This document shows, piece after piece, positions 11,926 to 23,034 of a stretch of DNA of 64,000 nt. The notes beneath the pieces are model-generated. The model saw only the letters and a program-made list of their open reading frames with translations, did no database searches and was not told the DNA's origin. Made by a program: the position numbers and the translations under genes. Source of the DNA: Coffea arabica. Lineage: Eukaryota; Streptophyta; Magnoliopsida; Gentianales; Rubiaceae. The stretch covers positions 14,964,111-15,028,110 of the forward strand of contig NC_092328.1 of assembly GCF_036785885.1 (NCBI RefSeq), written 5' to 3'. Each line of letters opens with the position of its first letter. The first letter of the stretch is position 1.

Positions 11926-12445
11926 TTATCTTGGACAGTTCCTTATTTGATGTCCAAGTTGGTCGCATTTGAAACACACACCAGTTTTTGAATGACATAA
12001 TCCCGTATGAATTTTATTACAGAATTCACCCTTAGCGACTACGCATTTCTTCTTGAAGGGTCCATTCTTTCTTTTCCCCTTCTCTTTATCCTTCATAGCG
12101 AGTTCATCTTCACTAATTGCTTTACGTTTCCTTTCAGTATCGTGAGAACTTCTTTCACCCCTTCTAACTTCATTACTAGGAAGGTCTTGAGGTACTACTT
12201 GACTAGGTGAATACCCCAATTCAAACTTATCCCGTACCTCGTCTGAGATCTCTTTGTATTTCTTTTCCAATTCCATGTTCTTGTATAGCAGCTCAATTTT
12301 CTCCGCATATTCCTGTATCCATCGTCCTTTCCAATAGTCAGCCAATTTCTTTTGTAATTCTACCTCCATTCGAAAGATGTCTATTTCCTTATGCATCTCT
12401 TTCAAATTTGTCATATCACTAATCTCCTTAAGGTCAAATGATGTC
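11926..12445 (-). CDS. coiled-coil plus CCHC zinc-knuckle ORF in env position
   Basis: The frame is open from 12445 (just after an acceptor-like site, ..GATTTTCTTGACAG, ending at 12446) to 11926. An internal ATG at 12414 gives 162 aa. The N-terminal half is charged and heptad-like (MHKEIDIFRMEVELQKKLAD), which suggests a coiled coil. A basic linker follows, then a C-terminal CCHC zinc knuckle near residues 147-160 (CFKCDQLGHQIRNC), the nucleocapsid fold of Gag proteins. The text GKxHTGxC before the knuckle matches Tekay/Del Gag. It is odd that this piece lies downstream of reverse transcriptase, whereas Gag normally precedes protease. It is also intact in an otherwise broken element. It may be a displaced gag 3' end or a spliced accessory ORF; its role is unknown. 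Confidence 0.7.
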
Positions 12446-12914
12446 CTGTCAAGAAAATCAAAGGATCAAAATAAATAACTAATCACACTTGGAAACTATA
12501 GCCGTATAACTCTTCCATCCTTTTGCTTACAGGTCACCTAAAACATAAATCCTAGATATTTCTACCTAGATAAACAAGAAATTTAAATACAAGTACTTAC
12601 TCCTATTTTTTAATCCTTCTATAAAGATTACTATCATCGCTTACACATATAATAAGATATAGAATCATATTCCTTAAAGTAGAAGTTCCGGGCCCTAACT
12701 CATTTTCCATTATACACTCACTTATAAACTCGTTGAAAAAGAAATTATAACTTCTTCGTCTCACTAATGATTGGTATCATCCTCTATCAAGACGTCAATC
12801 CTAATTTTGTCAAAATTCGTATATAAGAATGGAACCCATATCCGCCGCTCGACAATGCTAATACAGGTGGCTCAATCAAACACTTTTTCCAACCAAAACT
12901 CGCACTTATTGAAC
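12446..12914 (-). pseudogene. degraded sequence downstream of RT core
   Basis: On the minus strand, text after the RT block can still be read with frameshifts (KCEFWLEK near 12870-12890), which is the usual continuation of Ty3/gypsy reverse transcriptase. It then dissolves. No RNase H or integrase motif is seen before the next ORF. Confidence 0.5.
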
Positions 12915-13126
12915 TTAGTAAAAGTTAGTGCTCTCTCTCAGGGTTTGCAAAATTATTCTCAGGTGTCTTTCATGATTTTCTTGAGACTTAAAGTATACCA
13001 ATATATCGTCTATAAATATCATCACAAATTGGCCCAGATACGACTTAAAGATTCGATGCATCAAGTCCATAAATGCTACTGGCGCATTAGGTAACCCAAA
13101 AGGCATAACTGCAAATTCAAAGTGCC
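12915..13126 (-). pseudogene. reverse transcriptase, C-terminal part (hAT-split)
   Basis: The translated text carries [16 protein letters not shown] and the catalytic block FIDDILVY (the YxDD-type motif of Ty3/gypsy RT), followed by [16 protein letters not shown]. Just upstream the frame reads GHFEFAV up to the hAT insertion point at 13126. The other half of the enzyme is at 17215-17541. The frame stops soon after the LQTLRE motif. Confidence 0.85.
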
Positions 13127-14213
13127 CAATGATGGAACCAGGGGGGCAGAGGGGGGGCCATAAGTTTTGAAAATTTTAATTTATAATATGTAAATATGTA
13201 TGTAAAATAAAATTGGCCCTCCCTTTAATTTTTATAATTTTAGTTTATATTATGAGAGTTGATATATATATATATATATGAATTAGTCATCTTTGAATTA
13301 ATTTTTTTCTTCAAAAAAAGTTATTTATTTTTTATTGTATTAATTATTTAACTTTCAAAAATTAAACATATAATTTGATGTTCCGTAGTAAATTGACCCA
13401 ATGTGATGTATTAGAATAAAAAGATCCAATTCATAATTGTTAATGGGCTAAAACAAAAATAATTATTTTATTGGCCCATATACAAATATATAACTTAGCC
13501 CAATGGATACAAGATTTAAAAAAAATTATTTTATCTTTACTATTCTAAGAAAAGCTTACAAAGTAAGCTACTTGCCTACTTCTCTGATACGCGGATCAAA
13601 AAGGAAAATGTGGGTCACTTTTCATTTCTTTCTTTCTTTCACGGTGGTACTTGGTAGTTGGTAGACAAAAGTAAAGTGAAAAGAGCAAACTGCAAAGAGG
13701 ACAGGAGAACTGGAGACGAATACAACAAAGGTTCAAAGAAGATTCATCAAAGGTGTCGCGTGATTGGTTTGGACCGTTTGGTGGCTTCCGTGGTTTGGTC
13801 ACTTGGTGCTAGAAAGTAGAATCCAATAAATTGACGTGAAGTGGCTCCATTCTTTGGTACCTGTATTAAACCTTTTCCTTTTTATAATTAATTTATTATG
13901 AAATTTAATCTTTTCCTCTTTCCAATTATCTTATGCTCTTGTAAAATACATTTCTAGTATCAAAATTGTGATATTATACTATATTTGTAGTATATTTTTC
14001 TCAAGAAAAATAATTTGACATGTATAAAGTATTTTATTGTTTAATAAGTGAGTAACATTTAAAATTGTGATTCCATACTCTATTTGTGGTTCAAAGAAAT
14101 AGTAATATAATGAATATATAATTTGGCATATATATAATTTATTATGATAATTTGCTAGAGTTGTAGATAACTTATGAAATGTGAATTAAATTCAGGTTTG
14201 AAATTTATTCTCC

Positions 14214-16816
14214 ATGGGTAAGTCAACAACAATTGATGCATTTTTTAAAAGAAAAATTATTGAAGATCAAAAGCACAAGGAGAGTGATGCTACTCCATCC
14301 TCTATTCTTAGTGAGAGTTTGGTTGTTGAACCTCCCAAAAAAGTTCAAAGAGTTGAACTTGAAAAGATTGATATTGCTTCTTTGGAGCGTGATCCCGGAA
14401 AACGTCCACCTATATGGAGTTATCCTCTTAATCAACAAGATGAAATTCGTCAAGCTTATATCAATTGGGGGCCATATCAAGTTAAGCTTAAAAATTACCC
14501 TTCAAGTGGTTCAAAAAAACATGTTCGTCATTTTTGTAGCTCTTGGTTTGAATTGTTTCCATCTTGGCTTGAATATTCTCCATCAATTGATGCTACTTTT
14601 TGTCTTTCATGCTATCTATTTAGTAAGCCGAATGGACGAGTTGAATTAAGTGCATTTGTTCTTGGTGGCTTTAACAATTGGAAGAAGGTCAATAATGGAG
14701 ATAATTGTGCTTTCTTATGACATGTGGGGAAAAGTCCTAACTCATTTCACAGAATTGCGGTAAAAGCATGCAATGATTTGATGAATGCTTCTCAACACAT
14801 TGGAACTTTCATTAAGAAACAAAGTTTTGAGCAAGTTGAGATTAATCGATTAAGGCTTCAAGTTTCAATTGATGTAGTGTGATGGCTTGCATTTCAAGGT
14901 TGTGCCTTTCGAGGACAAGATGAGAGTGAAAAATCTCTTAATCGTGGAAACTTTCATCAACTTATTAAGTTGTTGGCTTCTTATAATGATAAGGTAATAA
15001 TGATTTTCTTCCAGCTTTGCATTCTTTCTTGAATTTATATAATATCCATGCTTGAAAGAAATCTTTTTAGTTCATAATATGCTTCCATTTATTTATTATC
15101 TTTATAAAATTATAATTATGCTCTATTAATGGATAGGTTGCAAATGTTGTTCAAGAAAATGCTCCATCCAATGCCTCCTATACATCTCCTGAAATTCAAA
15201 AGGAGATTCTTTATATATTTTCCAGTAAGGTTAGAAAAGAAATTTGCCAAGAGATTGGAAATTCAAAATTTTGCATTGTAGTTGATGAAGCTCGTGACGA
15301 GTCCAAAAGAGAGCAAATGGCTCTTGTTTTGAGATATGTAGAAAAGGAAGGATGCATCCGTGAATGGTTTTTTGGTGTTATTCATGTCCGTGATACTGTG
15401 GCTTTAGCTTTGAAGGAAGCTATTTTTTCTACTCTCTCTCAACATAATTTGGCCATTCATAACATTCGTGGACAATGGTATGATGGAGCTAGTAATATGA
15501 GAGGTGAATGGAATGGCTTGCAAGCTTTAATTTGCCATGAATGTCCATATGCCTATTACATTCGTTGTTTGGCCCATAGGCTTCAACTTGCTTTAGTTGC
15601 AACTTCTAGAGAAGTAGCTTCTGTTCACCAGTTCTTCTCCAATTTAGTTTTCATTATTAACATTGTTACTGCATCTAGCAAACGTAATGATGAATTAAAG
15701 GAGGCTCAAGCAATTGAAGTTGCTACTAAGATTGCTAATGGTGAACTTGAAACTGGAAGGGGGCTTAATCAAATTGGCGCTTTAAAACGAGCTGGAGATA
15801 CTCGTTAGGGTTCTCATTTGGATTCTATTTCTAGTTTACTGAAAATGTTCAATGCTACTTGTGTGGTTTTAAGTAACATTGCAGCAGATGGATGTTCATA
15901 CTCTCAATGTGGAGATGCAAATTTTGCTTTGAATCAGTTGTTATCCTTTGAGTTTGTTTTCACTTTGCATCTTATGAAAGACATTATGGAAATTATTCAT
16001 CTTCTTTGTATAGCATTGCAAAGTAAATCTCAAGACATTTTGAATGCAATGCATCTTGTCTCAAGCACAACAAAGCTACTGAAGAATTTTCGAGATTCGG
16101 GATGGGATGATTTCTTGGTGAAAGTTAAATTATTTTGCCAGCAACATCAAATTGATATCCCGGATATGAATGCTCAATATATTGAAAGACGTGGTAGATC
16201 TCGAAGTCATCATGATGAGATTAGTGTGGAGCATTATTATCGAGTGGATCTATTTCTTGCAACAATTGATTATCAATTGCAAGAGTTACATAGCAGGTTT
16301 AATGATCATGCCGTGGAATTGCTTGTTTTGAGCACTGCTTTAGATCCTAGAAATGGATTTATGCTGTTGAAGATTGATGATATTTGTAATCTTGCAGAGA
16401 AGTTCTATCCGAATGATTTTATGGAGCAAGAACTGGTACGTCTAAGAATAGAACTTCAACATTTTGAGCTTGACATTCCAAATCATCCTGAATTGCAAGA
16501 ATTATCTGGTATTCATGAGTTATGTCAAGGCTTGGTGAAAACAAGAAAATCAGTGATATATCCTCTTATTGACAGATTGATTAGACTTGTTCTTACTCTT
16601 CTTGTATCAACTGCAACTACAGAGCGGGCATTTTCAATTATGAAAATAATCAAGACAAAGCTCCGAAACAAGATGGAAGATAATTTCTTGAATGATTGTC
16701 TAACTGTGTATATAGAAAAGGAAGTTGCTGAAAAATTTAGCAATGATTCAATCATAGATGAATTTAGTTCTATGAAAGAGCGTAGATTTCAATTTACTTC
16801 TAAGAAAAGATGTTGA
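14214..16816 (+). pseudogene. hAT transposase (TTF zinc finger, DUF4371, hAT dimerisation), decayed
   Basis: Exon 1 is 14214-14993 (260 codons) and exon 2 is 15137-16816, joined in phase 0 across a 143-bp GT..AG intron. The product would be about 819 aa, a usual length for this family. Order: N-terminal MGKSTTIDAFF; a TTF-type zinc finger region (RHFCSSWFELFPSWLEYS, then FCLSCYLF); a DUF4371/RNase H-like core; C-terminal hAT dimerisation text (STATTERAFSIMKIIKTKLR). It would bind its own ends and catalyse cut-and-paste transposition. Three in-frame stops break it: TGA at 14718, TGA at 14880 (DVV*WLAF, where family members have R) and TAG at 15806 (GDTR*GSH, where family members have W). No frameshift was needed. 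The element may still move if supplied with transposase. Confidence 0.93.
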
Positions 16817-16885
16817 AATTTCAAAGTATGTTAATATAACTTTTATCTTTTTTCAATTGAAAATAGTTACATTTATATTACATGG

Positions 16886-16886
<1 letters not shown>

Positions 16887-16929
<43 letters not shown>
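16887..16929. repeat. (TA)n microsatellite
   Basis: A run of TA dinucleotides about 43 bp long lies in the 3' non-coding end of the hAT element. Confidence 0.95.
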
Positions 16930-16931
<2 letters not shown>

Positions 16932-17214
16932 CATAGATGACATATTGGAGAGCATCTTCTCATAATGTGTAAATTGGATGGTTTGTGATATTATAAAATA
17001 TTTAATCAAAGGTTATCTTTTTTGTTAATTTTTGTTATGACTGTAACGCATATTTATGAATAGACATACCTTTATAATTAAATTTAATATTTGATATTTT
17101 TAGATGTCATATATTTAAATAGAAGAAAATTATTTTGAACATAATATATTAAGATAATTTTATGAGGAAAAAAATTTTGGCCTCCCAAAAAAAAAAATCC
17201 TGGCTCCGTCAATG

Positions 17215-17541
17215 AAGGTGCCCATATCTCAAATTAAAAGCGGTCCTAGGCACATCCGCTTTTAGAATTCTCAACTGGTAATAGTCTTGTCTCAAATCTA
17301 ACTTGAAAATACCTCGGCCCCCTAGCAACTGATCAAATAATTCATCTATGTGAGGCAAAGGGTATGTGTTTTTAATGGTCACATCATAACCCTTAATTGT
17401 TAGGCTTATTAAATCTGTCAAAAATTTCCTCTCACCAACCCAAATCTCATAATTTCTATAAACCTTATTAACAATTAGGCACTGGTTCCCCGTAGGAGTC
17501 TTAATTTTCAAATCAAAAGAGTAAGAAATCACACTTTCCAT
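17215..17541 (-). pseudogene. protease C-terminus fused to reverse transcriptase N-part
   Basis: Text at the start of the frame ([20 protein letters not shown], then IKGYDV) is protease-end sequence of Tekay-like elements. It runs directly into RT text ([18 protein letters not shown], then [13 protein letters not shown] and FNLRYGH). The normal stretch between GYDV(ILGMDWL) and the RT start is absent, so an internal deletion joined protease to RT. The frame is then cut by the hAT insertion and resumes at 13126. Confidence 0.85.
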
Positions 17542-17734
17542 CTATACTATTTATGAAGTTAGAGTCCACGAATGAATAGGTTGCCTCGGGATCAATTAAA
17601 ACTCTAGATAGACGTTCAAGAACATCAATTATGCGGTTAAGAGCTGAAACCACTTGGTCATTTCTCTCAATCCTAGGGTTTTGGTATAGATCAATCGCTG
17701 ATCCCTCATCTCTCTCGGAAGTGCGAGTTGCCAA
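17513..17734 (-). pseudogene. gag N-terminus joined to protease active-site region
   Basis: The predicted 73-aa product starts MATRTSERDEG and contains a short helix-like stretch (NDQVVSALNRIIDVLERLSR). It passes directly into VLIDPEATYSFVDSNF, the protease active-site block, usually VLIDxGATHSF; here G is replaced by E. The body of gag, including capsid and zinc knuckle, is missing, so this is a deletion joint. It overlaps the next piece of protease in another frame (17541), showing a frameshift as well. Confidence 0.75.
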
Positions 17735-18242
17735 AACCTACATCCATGACCCCATCCACGTTCTCGTCGATCCATGTAGCAAGAATATAAACATATAATT
17801 AAAAGAGAGAAAATAAATATAGAAATTTAAAACATATGCAAGTTCCAAAAACACTTGAAATAAAAGCGTAATTCTTTACATAAACTAAAAATCATACTAT
17901 AAGTCAAGAGTTCACAAAACAAATCTAGAAGATCAAGTATAGGATATTGGTATTCAATTGTTTCAAAATATAGGGATACATACAACAAAATACAAAAGGC
18001 CTCAAAGCAAAGATCACCCTTTCTAAGTCCTTAGCAAAAGTCAAAAAGATCAGGAGATCACTAATATAAGTGAACTGAGCTAATAGACCCCAATTATCCT
18101 TGACAAAACTACCAAAGTAGAAAACTACTAGATTAATGGTTAGTAGAGTCAAAAGTCTCGGCTATTTCAGTAGGTTCAACTTCATCTTCAACACTAGGGT
18201 TGCGCTTTCCTATCCCTCATCGAATATTTTGCTATCAACCAC
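17735..18242 (-). other. non-coding leader between coiled-coil ORF and gag remnant
   Basis: AT-rich DNA without a recognisable reading frame. Confidence 0.4.
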
Positions 18243-18467
18243 TTATTCAACCAAGGTAACACACTCACCCATCATTCCTTCTGTCCGGTCTCTTATTTCA
18301 TGTACTACCATAGCAAGTCGGCGCTTAGCCTCCTGAAGCTGCTCATGAAGAGCCTCTGCTCTATTTTGCTCTTCGAGTACATTCGTCTCCAACTCATGAA
18401 TCCTAACGGTCTGTGCGTCCACAGTCGCTTTCAATTCTCGATTATCCTCTTGAGCTATCCTATTCAC
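18243..18467 (-). CDS. small coiled-coil ORF in 5' leader of Tekay-like element
   Basis: This 74-codon frame starts MNRIAQEDNRELKATVDAQ. Its hydrophobic residues are spaced as in a coiled coil (IHELETNVLEEQNRAEAL), followed by QLQEAKRRLAMVVHEI. It lies about 330 bp downstream of the primer site, before the gag remnant. I do not recognise the family. It may be the end of a longer broken frame beginning MERNGGNESSLRRLP near 18662. Function unknown. Confidence 0.45.
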   Translation of the reverse strand: MNRIAQEDNRELKATVDAQTVRIHELETNVLEEQNRAEALHEQLQEAKRRLAMVVHEIRDRTEGMMGECVTLVE

Positions 18468-18793
18468 ATTAGATGACTATCTCCAATCATCGATTACCGA
18501 TAGCACCACACAGTTAGAGTATAAGTAAGTCCTCTAACAATTGCATGAAGGCCTAGCTCGACGAGCTAGATTCCACTGCCAAAGAGGGCCCCAAGCCTCT
18601 TTTGATAACGAATCACTGGAAGGCGTCTCAGAGATGACTCATTCCCACCATTTCTTTCCATAACTTACAATTACAATTAGAAACTTAGACAGATCCAGGT
18701 ACACTTAATAAACTAGATCCTAATGCTTTATACTATCACATATACTTTTCACAAGATCAAGACTCCTAATTGTCCAAACTAATTCAAACCTAA

Positions 18794-18805
18794 GCTCTGA
18801 TACCA
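18794..18805 (-). promoter_or_regulatory. primer binding site (tRNA-iMet type)
   Basis: On the minus strand TGGTATCAGAGC lies two bases after the 5' LTR end. It is complementary to the 3' end of plant initiator tRNA-Met, the usual primer for this class. Confidence 0.95.
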
Positions 18806-18807
18806 AC

Positions 18808-21800
18808 TGTGACGCCCTCACCTCTCCCTAAGGCGAACCCTAAGGTATCAGCGAGACGCCTGCCCAACTCTCGTCAGGGCTCACGCATTTATTCAAGCTT
18901 AAAAGGAATCCACAAGTCAACCATAGATTTAGGATTTAAGAAATACTTCAAATGTACAAGCCACAACTCCTAAGGCTACCATTTATAATTACAAACCAAA
19001 ATATCCAAATATAACAAAATTTACACTTTAAAAGTCTCCAATGTCATACACAAGATTTACTAGCTTCGACCAAAAGTTGCTATTCTAAAGTCCTCAACTT
19101 CCACCTCCCAAAACCTGTTAAGGAAAACAAATTTGGAGTGAGCTAACGCTCAGTGAGCCCAAGAAAAGTAGGCAACAAGCAGGTACATCTAGCAATAATA
19201 ACATATAAATACAAAGGCAGCCATAATATTCATGTAAAATCACAAAAGGAATTAAAAACACAATCAATGAAAGATACGAGAGCTCTCAGGAGCTAAATTC
19301 ACACTGCTTCATCGATAATCTTGATCCATAATTTCCAAGTGTTGACACTCCGTCAATCGAGCAAGTAACAAGTCCGTAGAACCCCACTTTTCACCAATTT
19401 TCGTCGATCGTTACACCCCCTACCGGATCCAAACGTCAAAAGTTTTGATATTACTCGAGTATATCGAGGCAACTAAAGTATATGAGCCCAAGGTTCACCT
19501 AAATCTTCAACCAAACCCATACTGGCTTGAGTTGAATGGCTAGTCACTGGGTTTTGGGCGTCCTCACAAGTATGAGTGGTCGATGAGACAATGCTCAAAT
19601 CGACTTAAAATCGATCATAATATTGAGTCAGGATAAGAAGCACCTCCCACCCGAATAGGGTGTGGTACATGCTACCACTCAATACTTACGATTACAAGCA
19701 CGTTCCAGTACAAGTTCAAGTCACGCAATTTCATATACAAGTAGTAAGTATTCAAGAGGGAGAGGACAATGGCGATAAAGTACACCCTTGCCTCGGCAAG
19801 TTCATAAATCATGACAATTGCACGTAACACTTGTACACATATCATTTCAATTATAGTAAATGAAACATGCACTTGACACTCACTAATTTCCAAAATCAAG
19901 CAAGCAATTAAATCCTTTAGTTCTCCGCACCAGAATTCCTTTCGAAATCCTCTTGAGCATCTGAAAAAATATTAACCAACTATCACTCATGGATACCCTA
20001 GGCCACTTAGCATTCAAGGAAGAAAATGCATTTGCTTAGAACTTAGGACAATGCCTCAAAAGAGTTTTAATCCATCGAAAACTGAGATTCAAAATGAAGA
20101 TTTAAAGTCACAAGAGAACTTGTATCATCCATGAAATCAAGTTTAAAATATACTATCAATCTCAAAAGGAAGTTGGAAGTTCTTAAAAGTTCATTTTGTT
20201 GGAAACCAGAAATTTCCAGCTTTATACGACAACACTTGAAAAATCATATTTTGAGTTTCGTAAGTCCAAAAATTGGAAATTTTATGCCGTTGGAAACTAG
20301 ATTCAAAGTACTAAAACTTTCCAGAAGACACTTTTTCCAGATTCCAATCAGAAATCATTCAAATCTCAGCTCAAACTTGCTATTTCATTGAAACAGGGCA
20401 GGAACAGTTTTGATTTTCAGTAAAGTTTGAAAATTCGGTAAAATTCACAGGAATTGAATTAGCCTCTGAAATCTATAAGACATAAAGAACATCAATTCAA
20501 GTTCAAACAAAATAAGCAAAACTCAATTCAGATTTTCCAACACCAAGATACAACAGTTTTAAGAAAACTGGTTTTTGCAACCTGTTCCGCGGATTTTTAG
20601 TCACAAATCTTCGACACAGTTTCGAAGTCAGGCCATAACTAATGCTACACAAGTCCAAATTGGGAATGGTTTATGGAGTTGAAAACTAGATTCAAAATAC
20701 TATAAATCATTAGAATAAATTATGTTCAAATTCTTTTCACAAGAGGGACGAAATTGAGCCACAAGATGCAGTTGTATGATTTTCTCGGGTAAACAGTAGA
20801 AGCAGATCAGTCCAATTTGCTGGTTCGCTACAGTTCACACAAAACGAATTAGCAGAGGAATTTTAAACCATTAGAAAGCACTTGGTGTCTAGTTTCAAAT
20901 GCCACAAACTGCACTTGATTTCGACTCTTGTACAAAAATTTATGTGTGGTCAATGATACCATGGTCGGCCATCTGAACCAGTTTTCCAGATTTACTTCTT
21001 TTTGCAAAACTCAAATTTTACCCAATCAATTGAAACGATTTTTGAGAGATAGTTTTTGCACACATAATACAACATATAACAAGCATTTTTACAGCCATTT
21101 GAGTAACAAAATTCGAAATCAAACCAAGGAGATAAACCAGCAAAATTTCGGCAGCACCTTCCCCCTTCATCTTCAAGTTTCTTTCCAACTTTCAAGCCAA
21201 CAACCAAGCCATAAACCACAAGAATACAACCAAACAAGTAAGAATCCTCAAGTCCTCTACCTAGAAGTTCACCTCAAGGCTACTATTAAATCAAGAAAAA
21301 CAAGGAGTTCCTCAAATCCTCTAGCTTAGTTTTGGGTTAGGGTTTCCAAATTGCCATGCAAATAACCCATAACCACCACTAACTCTTGTATAAAATTGAA
21401 GATCAAGAGGGGTGAAACTTGTTACCTCTTCAAAGCCTCTTGAACCCTAGTTGGAGCCAAGCTTTGCACCAACAATCCACCAAGAACTCACCACAAGATG
21501 GAAGATTCCTTCAAGTTAGATCAACTACTAAAGGTTTTGAGGATTTTGTATGAATCTTGGAGCAAGATTGGTGGGTAAAAATTGGAGCTTTTCTCCCTTC
21601 TTCTTGAGCTAGAGTGTTCGGCCACTTAGAGAGAGAAAATGAGAGGAGATGAAGATGAATTGTGATGTGAGGTTGAGTGAAAAGTTAACTTTTGGTGGTT
21701 GAGAAGGTCAACCATTAATGGTGGTTCAATAGTGTCATGCACTACCAATTTCCTTCTTGATTGCAACATTTAAATACTAATCTTCCAAAGTAGTTCCTCT

Positions 21801-22009
21801 TGCACCACTAATACTCATTCTTACCAGTCTACAATTAATTCTCCAAATCTCCAATTAGTCGCGCTGGTGCAACTTTTGAAAAATTTTGACGCGTAAACGA
21901 TAAAAATATAATTTAAGTAAAATTAATGCTAAAATAATAAAATTACATAACATCAATGCAAATAATTTTAAAATAGGCTAAATTAAGAATAAAAATATGA
22001 GTTCTCACA
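18808..22009 (-). repeat. 5' LTR of Tekay-like element
   Basis: On the plus strand it starts TGTGACGCCC and ends GTTCTCACA. It is 3202 bp. It aligns by eye with 8221-11319 throughout. Extra DNA at about 20240-20355, bounded by AAATCAT, is absent from the partner. Minus-strand splice-like signals are donor 1 at 21425, donor 2 at 19883 and acceptor ending at 19115. The open frame at 20992-21237 mirrors the one in the other LTR and is not taken as a gene. Confidence 0.93.
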
Positions 22010-22014
22010 TGTAT

Positions 22015-22328
22015 ACCCCGTGCTCGCCAGTTGTTAACAGGGAAATGAGAGTGACTGAAAAGTCACACATCTTGGTTATTGATTCCCCTCTTTTAGCAAT
22101 TTTGTCCATGTACTTTTAAACTACTAATGCTGCATGATAAATCCACACCAAAGGGGGTTTTTTCCAACAAAAATAAAAGGAAAGAACAAACTATAATGTA
22201 GTGTGGCAAAAAAGTGGAATGCAATTATTCAACTATCATATGTTTAAGCGCATTTAATTTTACTTAATCATTGAAATGGTTGGCAACAATTTTTGTTTTT
22301 CTTTCCCAGTCGTGAAAGATAGGATATT
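22015..22328. other. intergenic DNA
   Basis: I see nothing recognisable between the Tekay-like element and the MITE. Confidence 0.4.
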
Positions 22329-22336
22329 CAAATTCA

Positions 22337-23026
22337 GAGGGGTGGCAATTGGGTCGAGTTTGGGTTGGCGGGTCAGGTTGAGACCCAGGTATAACAGAAA
22401 ACCCGCTGACCCGAACCTGACCCACCAACCCGAAACGGGTCAGGATACTTGACACGAACCCGAAAATTTCGGGTTGGCGGTTTGGCTGGTCGACCCGAAA
22501 CTTAATTTTATTTTTTTAATTTATCACTGTAATTTTTAATAAAATCAATTTCTGACAAAATTAATTACATAATCAAGTAATAAAAATTTAAATAAATAAT
22601 TCCAAACCAAATCTAAATTAAATTAAATACCGAAAAAGTGTTTTATCCCAAACCAAATATAAAATAAATTAAAACAGTATAAAAAGTAAAAAATAATATA
22701 ATATATTATTTGTTCAAATATAATAATTTCAACTTCACACAAGTTAAATAAATTCATTTAGGATTAAGTAATTAATGCCTTTGAAAAAAAGAATAACTTA
22801 GTTTAGTTAGATAAAATAATTTTTATGTTTATTAAATTATTTTTAATTGGTAAACGGGTCATATCAGGTTATCCACGGGTTGACCCGAAATCGACCTATT
22901 TTCTTTTCGGGTTCATCGGGTTCGACCCGATTCTGACCCTAACCCTCGAAACCTCAACCCAAACCCATTAATTTCGTGTTAGGTTCGTGTCGTGTTTTCG
23001 GATCGTGTCGAAAATTGCCACCCCTA
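22337..23026. mobile_element. hAT-type MITE, copy 2 (690 bp)
   Basis: The ends are GAGGGGTGGCAATT (first base changed from T) and AATTGCCACCCCTA. An exact 8-bp TSD, CAAATTCA, is at 22329-22336 and 23027-23034. It is in the same orientation as copy 1 and similar to it along its length, including the AT-rich centre. There is no coding capacity. Confidence 0.95.
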
Positions 23027-23034
23027 CAAATTCA

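Larger units (their letters stand above)
13127..17214 (+). mobile_element. hAT transposon (ZMYM1/TTF-type), 4088 bp, nested in RT
   Basis: The inverted ends are CAATGATGGAACCAGG (left) and CCTGGCTCCGTCAATG (right), matching the plant hAT consensus CAGTGGCGGAGCCAGG with a few changes. The 8-bp TSD is AAAGTGCC at 13119-13126 and AAGGTGCC at 17215-17222, one mismatch. Removing the element and one TSD restores the RT reading RYGHFEFAV. A two-exon transposase gene on the plus strand fills the centre. Non-coding flanks occupy 13127-14213 and 16817-17214. Confidence 0.95.
8221..22009 (-). mobile_element. Tekay/Del-like Ty3/gypsy element, full structure, internally deleted, with nested hAT
   Basis: Two long LTRs (8221-11319 and 18808-22009) enclose an internal region of about 7.5 kb, about 3.4 kb once the nested hAT is removed. 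An exact 5-bp TSD, TGTAT, is at 8216-8220 and 22010-22014. The element reads on the minus strand. The tRNA-Met type primer site is at 18794-18805 and the polypurine tract at 11320-11334. Coding remnants in transcription order are a coiled-coil ORF (18467-18243), a gag/protease fragment (17734-17513), protease fused to reverse transcriptase (17541-17209, then 13106-12915), and a zinc-knuckle ORF (12445-11926). RNase H and integrase are missing, so it cannot move by itself. The assignment to Tekay/Del rests on the TGTGAC.. LTR ends, long LTRs and protein text. Confidence 0.92.
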
